This document shows, in pieces, positions 18,428-25,879 of a stretch of DNA of 64,000 nt. The notes beneath the pieces were generated by a model, which was given only the letters and a program-made list of their open reading frames with translations, had not been told where the DNA came from and did not search any database. Each line of letters begins with the position of its first letter. The first letter of the stretch is position 1. The DNA comes from Neobacillus sp. WH10 (GTDB lineage: Bacteria; Bacillota; Bacilli; Bacillales; Cytobacillaceae), in contig NZ_CP126110.1 of NCBI RefSeq assembly GCF_030123405.1, forward strand, positions 1,550,001 through 1,614,000, given 5' to 3'. The position numbers and the translations under genes are program-made.

Positions 18428-19041
18428 TCCGTCTTCATTCCTTTCACATTCTCAGGTAAGTTAGTTAAAAAGACCATTACGCCACTTTGAATTTCCTGCT
18501 TTAGTGCTTCAATGACGATTGCCTCGATTGGAGGAGCATCATCATCCGAACGAACCTTCGCGGCGTTAGCTTTAAGATGATAGTCAATCCGACTGGGTAG
18601 CTGTTTAATAATATCCTCTTTGATAAAGGATAAGTAGGATTCATTTGAAGGTACTGCCATGCCCCTCTGAGCATCATCAATTATTTGCGGCAATTCCTTA
18701 TCTAAATAGTCATGAATAGCCTCTTCAATTTTCATTGATACTCGCATTTGTTCTTTAGGAGAAAATGGGGTCTTTAATGATTGATTTTGTACGGCAAAGT
18801 CATCAATTCCAGACAAATCATTAGGATTTAAGCCAATACTTAACGTTCCTTCAAGTGTTTCAACCTTCAATTGATCAAATTTATATTCAATCTTATCAAC
18901 ATGGACCGTGGGCTTATCCCGTATTTGCATTACATCAGCTCTTAATTGTTGAATTGTCTGTTCTAAAGTTGCAATTCTCTTTTCTTGTGCCTGTATACAC
19001 ATCTGCAGCCATTGAAGATATTGGTAATAATCCTGATACAA
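18424..19041 (-). CDS. gerPC: Spore germination protein GerPC
   Basis: The longest GerP protein, with an N-terminal coiled-coil stretch (WLQMCIQAQEKRIATLEQTIQQL) and a C-terminal helical half. A TTG start at 19041 is preferred because GAGGTGAT lies 6 nt upstream and the product then has 205 aa, the length I recall for B. subtilis GerPC; a GTG at 19074 would add 11 residues. Acts with the other GerP proteins in letting germinants reach inner-membrane receptors. Confidence 0.9.
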   Translation of the reverse strand: MYQDYYQYLQWLQMCIQAQEKRIATLEQTIQQLRADVMQIRDKPTVHVDKIEYKFDQLKVETLEGTLSIGLNPNDLSGIDDFAVQNQSLKTPFSPKEQMRVSMKIEEAIHDYLDKELPQIIDDAQRGMAVPSNESYLSFIKEDIIKQLPSRIDYHLKANAAKVRSDDDAPPIEAIVIEALKQEIQSGVMVFLTNLPENVKGMKTE

Positions 19042-19172
19042 GTAAATCACCTCGCCAGCGAATTGCCTTTTCACCTTGTGTTCTAACTATATGCACAAAC
19101 TTATTTGGATTTACTTCTTTTTAACAAGTTCATAAAGCTGACAGGGATTTCCCATTATCTGGTGTTCATTTA

Positions 19173-19391
19173 TTAACCTCTGACTGCAGCCTGTAAGGGA
19201 ACTGAAGGTGCCAGTATCATTCCCTCAGGTTTTATTCCAGCTGGGGCAGGTTTTGTGAAGCCGCCCGTATTATATAGATTTGCTTGAGGCTTTATGATTC
19301 CGGCACTGCCAATTTGCAGGACTGAGGAATTGGTAAGACCGCCTATTTTTATAAAATTAATGTGAATGGACTGCTGGATATAAAAATTCAT
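19173..19391 (-). CDS. gerPB: Spore germination protein GerPB
   Basis: 72 aa starting MNFYIQQSIHINFIKIGGLTNSSVLQIGSAG, the GerPB pattern, with ribosome site GGGTGATCC. Separated by about 130 nt from gerPC, the widest gap in the operon. Confidence 0.93.
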   Translation of the reverse strand: MNFYIQQSIHINFIKIGGLTNSSVLQIGSAGIIKPQANLYNTGGFTKPAPAGIKPEGMILAPSVPLQAAVRG

Positions 19392-19408
19392 TTTGGATCA
19401 CCCGTTAA

Positions 19409-19630
19409 TTACATATTAAGGAAATTATTTTGATCAAGGACATCCGGATCAGAGGTATTCGTTGAACTTATTTTGTTGAGTACATCAACCTGATCGCCGG
19501 TGTTAAAGGAACCAGCTCCAGAAAATGTTTTGGCATTAGAAAATGGCATGATTTTATAGACATCGCCAATGTGGAAAATAGAGCTGCTTCCAAGTGTAAT
19601 GACCTGTGCAACCCCAACAATCGCTGGCAT
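19409..19630 (-). CDS. gerPA: Spore germination protein GerPA
   Basis: 73 aa, first gene of the gerP operon. Starts MPAIVGVAQVITLGSSSIFHIGDVYKI and carries GAGSFNTGD, the same fold pattern as GerPF. The ATG at 19630 follows GAAGGGTG; the longer frame begins inside this ribosome site. Confidence 0.94.
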   Translation of the reverse strand: MPAIVGVAQVITLGSSSIFHIGDVYKIMPFSNAKTFSGAGSFNTGDQVDVLNKISSTNTSDPDVLDQNNFLNM

Positions 19631-19664
19631 GAGCAACACCCTTCGTTATTAATATCTTTTACAT

Positions 19665-19690
19665 CTTATGAATGGGCGAATGTAATGTGA
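19665..19690 (-). promoter_or_regulatory. Candidate sigma-K promoter of the gerP operon
   Basis: On the minus strand, CAC, 16 nt, then CATAAGATGTA, close to the sigma-K pattern (AC, 16-17 nt, CATA-N3-TA) with one mismatch. gerP is sigma-K dependent in B. subtilis. Low-complexity match, so only suggestive. Confidence 0.35.
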
Positions 19691-19776
19691 ATCATTCGCC
19701 TAAATTATATTTGTTTGATCGTTCTTTTTATTTTATTCTATTAGTAGTGGATAAATGAACATAGGAGTGATTGTAA

Positions 19777-20694
19777 ATGAAATTTGTAACAGTCAAACAT
19801 AAAAATGAACATTTAGTCGGTTTACTAGATTCAGAAGAAACAAAAGTACTTTTACTAAATGCTGCAACAGAGGTAAGGACAGGGCAAAAAAAATTCCCTG
19901 CTTCTCTCTTGGAATGTATCGCCTTAGAAGAAAGCTTTCTCGAACAAGTAAATGATTTGCTTGATTGGGTAAAAGGTTCCGATAACACAGATGCTTTTTA
20001 CATTCCACTTGAAGAGGTCACAATACTTGCTCCTATTCCAAAACCAACTAAGAATATCTTTTGTGTTGGAAAAAATTATGCTGACCATGCAATTGAAATG
20101 GGAAGTGCGGCAGATATTCCTGACCATGTGATGGTGTTTACCAAATCCCCAACAACAGTTATTGGACCAGATGAAAAAGTAATAAACCATCAAAAAATAA
20201 CGAATCAACTTGATTATGAAGGAGAATTAGCCGTCATTATAGGGAAAAAAGGGCGGGCCATTAAAAAAGAAGAAGCACTTGACTATGTTTTTGGATATAC
20301 GATTATTAATGATGTAACGGCAAGGGATCTACAATCAAGGCACAAGCAATTTTTTATCGGCAAAAGCTTAGATACTACCTGTCCAATGGGTCCTTGGATT
20401 GTTCATAAAAGCATGATTGAAAACCCTAATCAATTAAATATTGAGACTAAAGTAAATGGTGAGGTAAGGCAAAGTTCAAATACTAAAAATTTTATTTTTC
20501 CAGTAGAAGAAGTAATCTCTGTTTTGTCAGCTGGTATGACACTCGAACCAGGAGATATCATTGCCACCGGTACTCCAGCAGGTGTTGGCAAAGGCTTTAA
20601 TCCGCCAAAATTTTTACGTCCTGGGGACATACTTGAAATCAATATTGAAAAGATTGGAACACTTAAGAATACCATTGAGGAAGGTTCGTTGTAA
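19777..20694 (+). CDS. yisK: Fumarylacetoacetate hydrolase family protein YisK
   Basis: 305 aa with an N-terminal FAH-N domain and a C-terminal FAH domain: KNIFCVGKNYADHA, then the metal-binding DYEGELAVIIGKKGR and FGYTIINDVTARDLQ, ending in GDIIATGTPAGVGKG. B. subtilis YisK is an oxaloacetate decarboxylase-type enzyme also linked to Mbl and cell shape. Strong ribosome site AGGAGTG. Divergent from gerPA, as expected from B. subtilis where yisI and yisJ lie between them. Confidence 0.92.
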   Translation: MKFVTVKHKNEHLVGLLDSEETKVLLLNAATEVRTGQKKFPASLLECIALEESFLEQVNDLLDWVKGSDNTDAFYIPLEEVTILAPIPKPTKNIFCVGKNYADHAIEMGSAADIPDHVMVFTKSPTTVIGPDEKVINHQKITNQLDYEGELAVIIGKKGRAIKKEEALDYVFGYTIINDVTARDLQSRHKQFFIGKSLDTTCPMGPWIVHKSMIENPNQLNIETKVNGEVRQSSNTKNFIFPVEEVISVLSAGMTLEPGDIIATGTPAGVGKGFNPPKFLRPGDILEINIEKIGTLKNTIEEGSL

Positions 20695-20804
20695 TCGTTA
20701 ATGTATCTTTCCAAGTTTGTTACTATATTTGAATCACTTTTTTCGTAATTACTAAAAGCCTATGGTATGATAGTGTCGATTAATTATACATAGGAGGGTA
20801 AAAA

Positions 20805-21164
20805 ATGATTCATGGACATGTTACAGCATGGGTTTTAGCTCTGATTTTATTTTTCGTTGCACTTTCATTAAATAAAAGTGGGAAAGCCAAAGGATTTAAG
20901 ATTGTTCAAATGATCTTACGAGTATTATACCTGCTAATTATTGCAACAGGCATAGGACTTCTTTTTTCAGTTTATAAGATCGATGTTTGGTATATTTTAA
21001 AAGCGGTTGCAGGTTTATGGGTAATCGGATTGTTTGAAATGATTCTCGGCCGGGTGGCAAATAACAAAAGTACCTCCGTTTTTTGGATTCAATTTATCAT
21101 TGCATTTTTGCTTGTGTTATATTTAGGCTTTGAAAAATTACCAATGTCAATTTTCAATGTATAA
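20805..21164 (+). CDS. yisL: YisL/UPF0344 membrane protein
   Basis: 119-aa protein with four hydrophobic helices covering almost the whole chain (starting HGHVTAWVLALILFFVALSL), a pattern specific to the UPF0344 family. Ribosome site AGGAGGG. Function unknown. Follows yisK as in B. subtilis; wprA, which follows there, is replaced by the molybdopterin-related block. Confidence 0.9.
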   Translation: MIHGHVTAWVLALILFFVALSLNKSGKAKGFKIVQMILRVLYLLIIATGIGLLFSVYKIDVWYILKAVAGLWVIGLFEMILGRVANNKSTSVFWIQFIIAFLLVLYLGFEKLPMSIFNV

Positions 21165-21177
21165 GCTAATTTTTAAA

Positions 21178-21213
21178 AATAAAGGCTGTCCTAGGGCAGC
21201 CTTCTTTTTTTAA
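21178..21213 (+). terminator. Intrinsic terminator after yisL
   Basis: Stem aaggctgtcc / gggcagcctt followed by a T run. Confidence 0.9.
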
Positions 21214-21231
21214 AAATATACTATAACTGGC

Positions 21232-21260
21232 GTGACAACTTTAACCTGCGGTTTTAATAT
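21232..21260 (+). promoter_or_regulatory. Candidate sigma-A promoter for the moaD-like gene
   Basis: GTGACA at 21232-21237 and TAATAT at 21255-21260 with 17-nt spacing, about 30 nt ahead of the coding start. Confidence 0.45.
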
Positions 21261-21289
21261 AAAAATTAAGGAGAGGGGAGAGGATCAAT

Positions 21290-21562
21290 TTGCTAGTAAA
21301 GGTGTTTGCAAATCTTCGGCAAATATGCGGCGGGGTAACAGTTGAGGTTCAGCCTGATGGGGATCGGGTAATAGATGTGCTTGATAAAATGGTGGAAATG
21401 TTTCCAGATTTACGAGATGAAATTTTTACCCTAGAAAAAGAGCTGCTACCGTTTGTTCATGTATATATAAACGGAAGGAATATCATCCATCTCGCGGAAC
21501 TTCAAACGAAGGTCTGTGAAGAAGATCAATTTGCTCTATTTCCCCCTGTTGCAGGCGGCTAA
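21290..21562 (+). CDS. MoaD/ThiS family sulfur-carrier protein
   Basis: 90-aa ubiquitin-like protein ending FPPVAGG. The C-terminal double glycine is the site that a MoeB/ThiF enzyme adenylates and converts to a thiocarboxylate, used to insert the dithiolene sulfurs of molybdopterin/tungstopterin. N-terminus VKVFANLRQICGG is the usual first beta strand of MoaD. The codon at 21290 is TTG (ttgctagtaaag), preceded by GAGAGGGGAGAGG at workable spacing. No moaE is in the window, so it may serve the neighbouring AOR-type enzyme specifically rather than general Moco synthesis; this is inference. Confidence 0.85.
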   Translation: MLVKVFANLRQICGGVTVEVQPDGDRVIDVLDKMVEMFPDLRDEIFTLEKELLPFVHVYINGRNIIHLAELQTKVCEEDQFALFPPVAGG

Positions 21563-21563
21563 T

Positions 21564-21836
21564 ATGGTGGAAAGAAAGTTAGAGTTTCGTGGAATTAGTA
21601 AGGAGCATCTTGGTATGTATTTCATGGAGCTCGGTGCGAAACAGGTGACGGATTCGTTTCCCTTCGTATACGAGGGAGATGGATGGAATGGACAGATTTT
21701 ATCGGAAGCGGAAATATCCTTTACCGCAACATTTAAGGTAAGTGCTATACAGGTTTGTTTTCGTGCAGACAAGGAGAAAGTACTTGAAGATTTAATCAAA
21801 AAATACCGCTACAAAACAACTAGAATTGGTGGATAA
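21564..21836 (+). CDS. Small conserved-looking protein coupled to MoaD, ends in Gly-Gly
   Basis: 90 aa, ATG one base after the moaD-like stop, so translationally coupled (ribosome site weak, within the GGCGG of the moaD end). No membrane segment or catalytic motif. Secondary structure looks like an alternating alpha/beta small domain; C-terminus reads TTRIGG. I cannot name the family with certainty. A MoaD-related protein of Thermus carries an extra C-terminal domain of about this size (DUF1952, from memory), and this gene could be its free-standing version. Function unknown; position ties it to the pterin-tungsten/molybdenum enzyme block. Confidence 0.7.
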   Translation: MVERKLEFRGISKEHLGMYFMELGAKQVTDSFPFVYEGDGWNGQILSEAEISFTATFKVSAIQVCFRADKEKVLEDLIKKYRYKTTRIGG

Positions 21837-21838
21837 TA

Positions 21839-21877
21839 AAGAAGGCTTCTGCAACTCTAATTGCAGAAGTCTTCTTC
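21839..21877. terminator. Bidirectional terminator between the moaD block and the AOR gene
   Basis: Sixteen-base arms (21839-21854 and 21861-21876, core aggcttctgcaa / ttgcagaagtct) between convergent genes. Confidence 0.9.
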
Positions 21878-21882
21878 ATTTT

Positions 21883-23712
21883 TTATACTAATTGATTTTC
21901 AGCGTCGATAATGCCTAATTCACGCAGCTTTTCATTTGGTACAAGACCATCTTTCCAGCCGCGTACTTGATAGTATTCTTCGAGCATAATATCCATACGG
22001 CTTACATATCCGGTACTGTTTCCAGATGCAGGTTCTTTTGTAAAGCGATCTGGAAGGAAATCATCTTCGCGTCTATTAAATCCAGCTAGGTTATTATAAT
22101 AACGCTCTAAGTTATAAATTCTTTCTCCAGCCCTCATCACGTCATCAGCCGTCATTGGGACGCCCGTCATTGCACTATATTGCTCAGCATAATGCTCGGC
22201 ATTTTCAGAGAAGGAAGAGAACTTACAAATATTCATAGAATCAGAGAACGCAAGCATATCTTGGAATACTTTTAATAGTTCACCTTTACCTTCTGGTTTC
22301 AGGCGATCTGTTGGTTCTGGAATACCGGCAATTTCACTTGCAACTGTATAGCCGCGCAGGTGGCAGGCACCACGGTTACTTGTTGCATAGCCAAGTCCGA
22401 TACCTTGAATTCCACGTGGGTCATAGGCTGGAATCGACTGACCTTTAACAGACATTGAAAGTTCAGGTGCACCCCAATAGGCAGCCGCACGTGCAGGACC
22501 TTCAGCAAGTACCCCGCCGAAGCCTTCACGGTATGCGATTTTCCTCGTCAATTCTATCATGGAATCGGCGTCGCCCCAGATCAGTTCTTCAGAAATGATG
22601 CCTTTTTCAAAAGCTTCCATTGTTACAGAGAAGGCGTGCCCTAGTTCAATTGTATCAAGACCGTACTCATTGCAACGGTTTATTAAATAAGAAATCGCTT
22701 CAGCATCACTTAATAGACAATTGGAGCCAAGGGACCATGCGGATTCAAATTCAATGCTTTCCACTCGTGTCTTGTATTTTCCATCCTTAACTTCAACTTC
22801 TATTTTACAGCCAACGGGGCATGCATGACAGGTATTGTTAGCAACACGTAAATGCGAATTAACATATTCACCGCTGTGCTTTTCGGCTTCATCCCAATGA
22901 GTGAATTGTGAGTTTTTAGTTGGCAGTGCTCCAACCTCGTTAATTAGGTTTGTTAACACATTTGTACCATAAACGGATAATCCGCCTTTATTTGGTGCCG
23001 TTAAGCCGCCTTCGAGAATCGCTTTAACTGCCTTTTTGTTGGCTTCTTTATATTCGCCATCTAATTTGGCTACAGGCATATTTCCCTTTTGGGCTGCTTT
23101 GATGACAATCCCCTTTAATTTTTTATATCCTGCAACTGCAGCTGTACCACCGCGGCCTGCTGCACGGTCATGTTCATTAATAAACGAAGCGAAACGAACA
23201 GTGTTTTCTCCAGCTTGACCAATCGTCATGACGCTTAAATCTTCTTCACCGTATTGCTCTTTCATTTCCTTAATAAATGCTCTAGTGCTCGTTCCCCACA
23301 AATTTGAAGCATCGCGAAGTTCTGCTTTACCGTCTGCAATATAAAGATAAACAGGCTTGTCACTTTTTCCTGAGAAAATAAGATTATCGATTCCTGCCCA
23401 TTTTAGACGAGCAGCAGTCCATCCACCAATATGGGAGTCGGTAACAGTTCCTGTAAGTGGAGATTTTGTGACTACACAAAGACGTCCACTCATAGAAGAC
23501 CGTGAGCCTGTGACAGGACCGGTCATAAAACATAAAATGTTTTCTGGAGATAATGGTTCAACTTCAGGACCATTATCTAATACATACTTAACCCCTAGGC
23601 CGCGGCCGCCAATGTACTTTTTCGCATCGCTTTCATTAATGGCTCTGTAATTAATTGTTCCGGTTGTTAAATCAACTAATACTTCATTATTTTTAAAACC
23701 GCCAAGATTCAT
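21883..23712 (-). CDS. Aldehyde:ferredoxin oxidoreductase family tungsten/molybdenum enzyme
   Basis: 609-aa single-subunit oxidoreductase of the AOR family, which oxidises aldehydes to acids using a bis-pterin tungsten (or molybdenum) site and one 4Fe-4S cluster, passing electrons to ferredoxin. Cluster ligands are complete: C295, C298 and C302 in CHACPVGC plus C496 in NICKF. Pterin-binding regions SGRLCVVTKSPLTG, DRAAGRGGTAAV, YGLDTIELGHAF and YDPRGIQGIGLGYATSNRGACHLRG are all present. Start ATG at 23712 follows AGAGGGG. No ferredoxin gene is adjacent. Unusual in aerobic bacilli. It is flanked by a MoaD-like carrier and a MoeB-like activating enzyme, which probably supply its cofactor. Substrate cannot be predicted. 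Confidence 0.92.
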   Translation of the reverse strand: MNLGGFKNNEVLVDLTTGTINYRAINESDAKKYIGGRGLGVKYVLDNGPEVEPLSPENILCFMTGPVTGSRSSMSGRLCVVTKSPLTGTVTDSHIGGWTAARLKWAGIDNLIFSGKSDKPVYLYIADGKAELRDASNLWGTSTRAFIKEMKEQYGEEDLSVMTIGQAGENTVRFASFINEHDRAAGRGGTAAVAGYKKLKGIVIKAAQKGNMPVAKLDGEYKEANKKAVKAILEGGLTAPNKGGLSVYGTNVLTNLINEVGALPTKNSQFTHWDEAEKHSGEYVNSHLRVANNTCHACPVGCKIEVEVKDGKYKTRVESIEFESAWSLGSNCLLSDAEAISYLINRCNEYGLDTIELGHAFSVTMEAFEKGIISEELIWGDADSMIELTRKIAYREGFGGVLAEGPARAAAYWGAPELSMSVKGQSIPAYDPRGIQGIGLGYATSNRGACHLRGYTVASEIAGIPEPTDRLKPEGKGELLKVFQDMLAFSDSMNICKFSSFSENAEHYAEQYSAMTGVPMTADDVMRAGERIYNLERYYNNLAGFNRREDDFLPDRFTKEPASGNSTGYVSRMDIMLEEYYQVRGWKDGLVPNEKLRELGIIDAENQLV

Positions 23713-23942
23713 AGGATTTCCCCTCTTTCCTATTATTATTAATTAATACTAATCTCATATTTTATTTGATATAAAACAGAGAAATTCCACAACTTAGTTA
23801 TTTACCCAATATTTATTATACACTTTTTGCAATATTTTTAAAATTAAATTTCTAATCACAAGAATAAGATGATAATTTGGTAAGATGATAGTGTATCCTT
23901 TGCGAAGAATAATTAAAAGTTATGATAGAAAAGAGGAAATTT

Positions 23943-24971
23943 ATGAGTAACTTAGAACGGTATTCAAGACAAATCCTTTTTCAAGGGATTGGGGAAGATG
24001 GTCAACGGAAATTGCTGAAGAGCCGCGTTGTTGTTGTCGGGGCTGGTGCACTTGGTACCGTGATTGCTAACCATCTTGTCCGCTCCGGTGTCGGCAACAT
24101 AAGGATGATTGATAGAGACCTTGTGGAAATGTCAAATCTGCAGCGGCAAACGCTGTTTGATGAAGAAGATGCAATACTACATCTTCCTAAGGCCGTTGCT
24201 GCACAAAATAGACTAAATAAAATTAATTCGACCGTGACAGTTGAAGCAGTAATCGCGGATTTGAATCTGGACAATGCAGAAGAATTATTATCAGGGTTTG
24301 ATGTAATTGTGGATGGGACAGACAACTTTATGACGCGTTTCTTAATTAATGATGTTGCAGTAATGTTTGAAACCCCTTGGGTTCACGGAGCAGCTGTAAG
24401 CTCGCGAGGGATGTTTGCGGTCATTAAACCAGGGGTAACCCCTTGCTACCGTTGTCTTTTTCCGCATGTCCCAACTGGTACCGGTGAAACATGCGATACG
24501 GTTGGTGTTTTGTCCCCCTTAACGGATATTATTGGCTCCTTTCAAGCAATGGAAACGATAAAGCTATTGGTGGGGGCAGAAACCACCTCTAATCTGGAGC
24601 AAATCGATGTTTGGGATGTTTCCTCGATGCAGATGGATATATCACAGGGGAGAAATCCCAATTGCCCTGCTTGTGCGAAGGGTCAATTTGAATTTCTAGA
24701 TCGTTCCTCCGGACAACAGGTAGTATATACGACCCTGTGCGGCCGAGATACAGTCCAAATCAATCCAAGGAAAAAGAGCGATCTGGATTTAAAAAAGGCA
24801 GCCGAGGCCCTCAGAAAGAGTGGAAGGGTTTTGGGAAATGAATTTTTACTCCGCTTTTCACCAGAAGAGGACATATCCATTGTTGTATTTAAAGAATCCC
24901 GCGTACTTATCCATGGTACAAATGATGTTACAAGAGCAAAAATGCTCTATTCTAAATATATCGGGAACTAA
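23943..24971 (+). CDS. MoeB/ThiF family sulfur-carrier adenylyltransferase
   Basis: 342-aa E1-like enzyme that adenylates the C-terminal glycine of MoaD/ThiS proteins. Rossmann loop GAGALGT near residue 33, the arginine finger region NLQRQTLF, DGTDNFMTRFLIND, the two zinc pairs CYRC and CPAC, and a cysteine in GETCDTVGVLSP. About 90 residues follow the last zinc pair, longer than minimal MoeB; these show no rhodanese active-site loop. ATG at 23943 follows AGAGGAAA; the longer frame from 23922 has no ribosome site. Divergent from the AOR gene across a 230-nt AT-rich promoter region. B. subtilis-type moeA and mobB are 16 kb away. Confidence 0.9.
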   Translation: MSNLERYSRQILFQGIGEDGQRKLLKSRVVVVGAGALGTVIANHLVRSGVGNIRMIDRDLVEMSNLQRQTLFDEEDAILHLPKAVAAQNRLNKINSTVTVEAVIADLNLDNAEELLSGFDVIVDGTDNFMTRFLINDVAVMFETPWVHGAAVSSRGMFAVIKPGVTPCYRCLFPHVPTGTGETCDTVGVLSPLTDIIGSFQAMETIKLLVGAETTSNLEQIDVWDVSSMQMDISQGRNPNCPACAKGQFEFLDRSSGQQVVYTTLCGRDTVQINPRKKSDLDLKKAAEALRKSGRVLGNEFLLRFSPEEDISIVVFKESRVLIHGTNDVTRAKMLYSKYIGN

Positions 24972-24985
24972 ATTATTTTACCAAT

Positions 24986-25018
24986 AGAAAAAGGTGTGGA
25001 TGATGCCACACCTTTTTC
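24986..25018. terminator. Bidirectional terminator after the MoeB-like gene
   Basis: Stem agaaaaaggtgtgg / ccacacctttttct with a 6-nt loop. Confidence 0.9.
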
Positions 25019-25082
25019 TTAAAAGTTAGAAAGTATTAATTTCGACTTTAATGAATTGTCCAGCTCGGTATTTGAGCTTTTC

Positions 25083-25646
25083 TTATGAAATCATTTTTTC
25101 TATGATTAGCCGTTTGCCGGTATTTAAGGTGAATTCAAATCGATCATTGACTTTTTCGTAATAACAAAAATGATGCTGTACATTACAAATCTGCTCTTGA
25201 TTGTCAAATACCATAAAATTTACACCGTCTTTTCGATGCTCATCCGATAAGAAGGATAAATGGTTATAACAATAGATGCAATCGTAAATCGAAAAGTTTA
25301 ATGAGTTTAATGTCGTAATAAATTGGAAAAAAGCATCATCGTTAACTCCATCTAATAGTCTTTCTAGGGAGAAAATTAAATGTTTCCTCATTCTAATTGT
25401 ATCGTGATCTCGAAGCATAATCGCTTCCTTCCCACAAAAAATTTTTCCCGGTTCATTTAATATTCCTTTTTTCCAGCGGTTCAAGCGGAAGATTTCAATT
25501 TCTTGATGAACAAAATCATCTAACATCGTAGCTTCCTCGGTCTCTTCATCGAAGAAAATCCATTGATCGTTTATTTGTTCCACTGTTCCCTGGTTATATG
25601 CTCGTTGTTGATAATCATATAGTTTTTGTCTTTGTTGTCGATTCAT
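25083..25646 (-). CDS. yisN: YisN-like conserved protein
   Basis: 187-aa soluble protein of unknown function, acidic and aromatic-rich, with no membrane segment. N-terminal MNRQQRQKLYDYQQRAYNQGTVE and central DAFFQFITTLNSLNFSIYDCIYCYNHLSFL are what I recall of the DUF2777/YisN group, and it lies beside the asparagine synthetase gene as yisN lies beside asnO in B. subtilis. Assignment rests mainly on position. Confidence 0.65.
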   Translation of the reverse strand: MNRQQRQKLYDYQQRAYNQGTVEQINDQWIFFDEETEEATMLDDFVHQEIEIFRLNRWKKGILNEPGKIFCGKEAIMLRDHDTIRMRKHLIFSLERLLDGVNDDAFFQFITTLNSLNFSIYDCIYCYNHLSFLSDEHRKDGVNFMVFDNQEQICNVQHHFCYYEKVNDRFEFTLNTGKRLIIEKMIS

Positions 25647-25879
25647 CGTCTACCTCCGTACACAGTTGCTTTCATCATCCTTTTTAGACATCTTCCTGAT
25701 AATTTATAACCTTGTTATATTAAAAAATATAAGTATTAGATTTCTTAGAATTATAAAATAGCCTTACAAATCTGCTATTGCGTTTCTTATATGGGACAAT
25801 TAACCATTTTACCTGGGCTGAATACAATAGAACATGAATCAAATGTACATTAATTTGATTGTAAGGGAGTGAGATGTCA

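Noticed and set aside
23815..23860. Fnr-like half-site TGTGA-N6-ATTTA upstream of the AOR gene on the minus strand
   Set aside because: Only the left half matches and the nearest TATAAT is 24 nt away instead of the 21 nt seen at the six accepted promoters, so it was not called.
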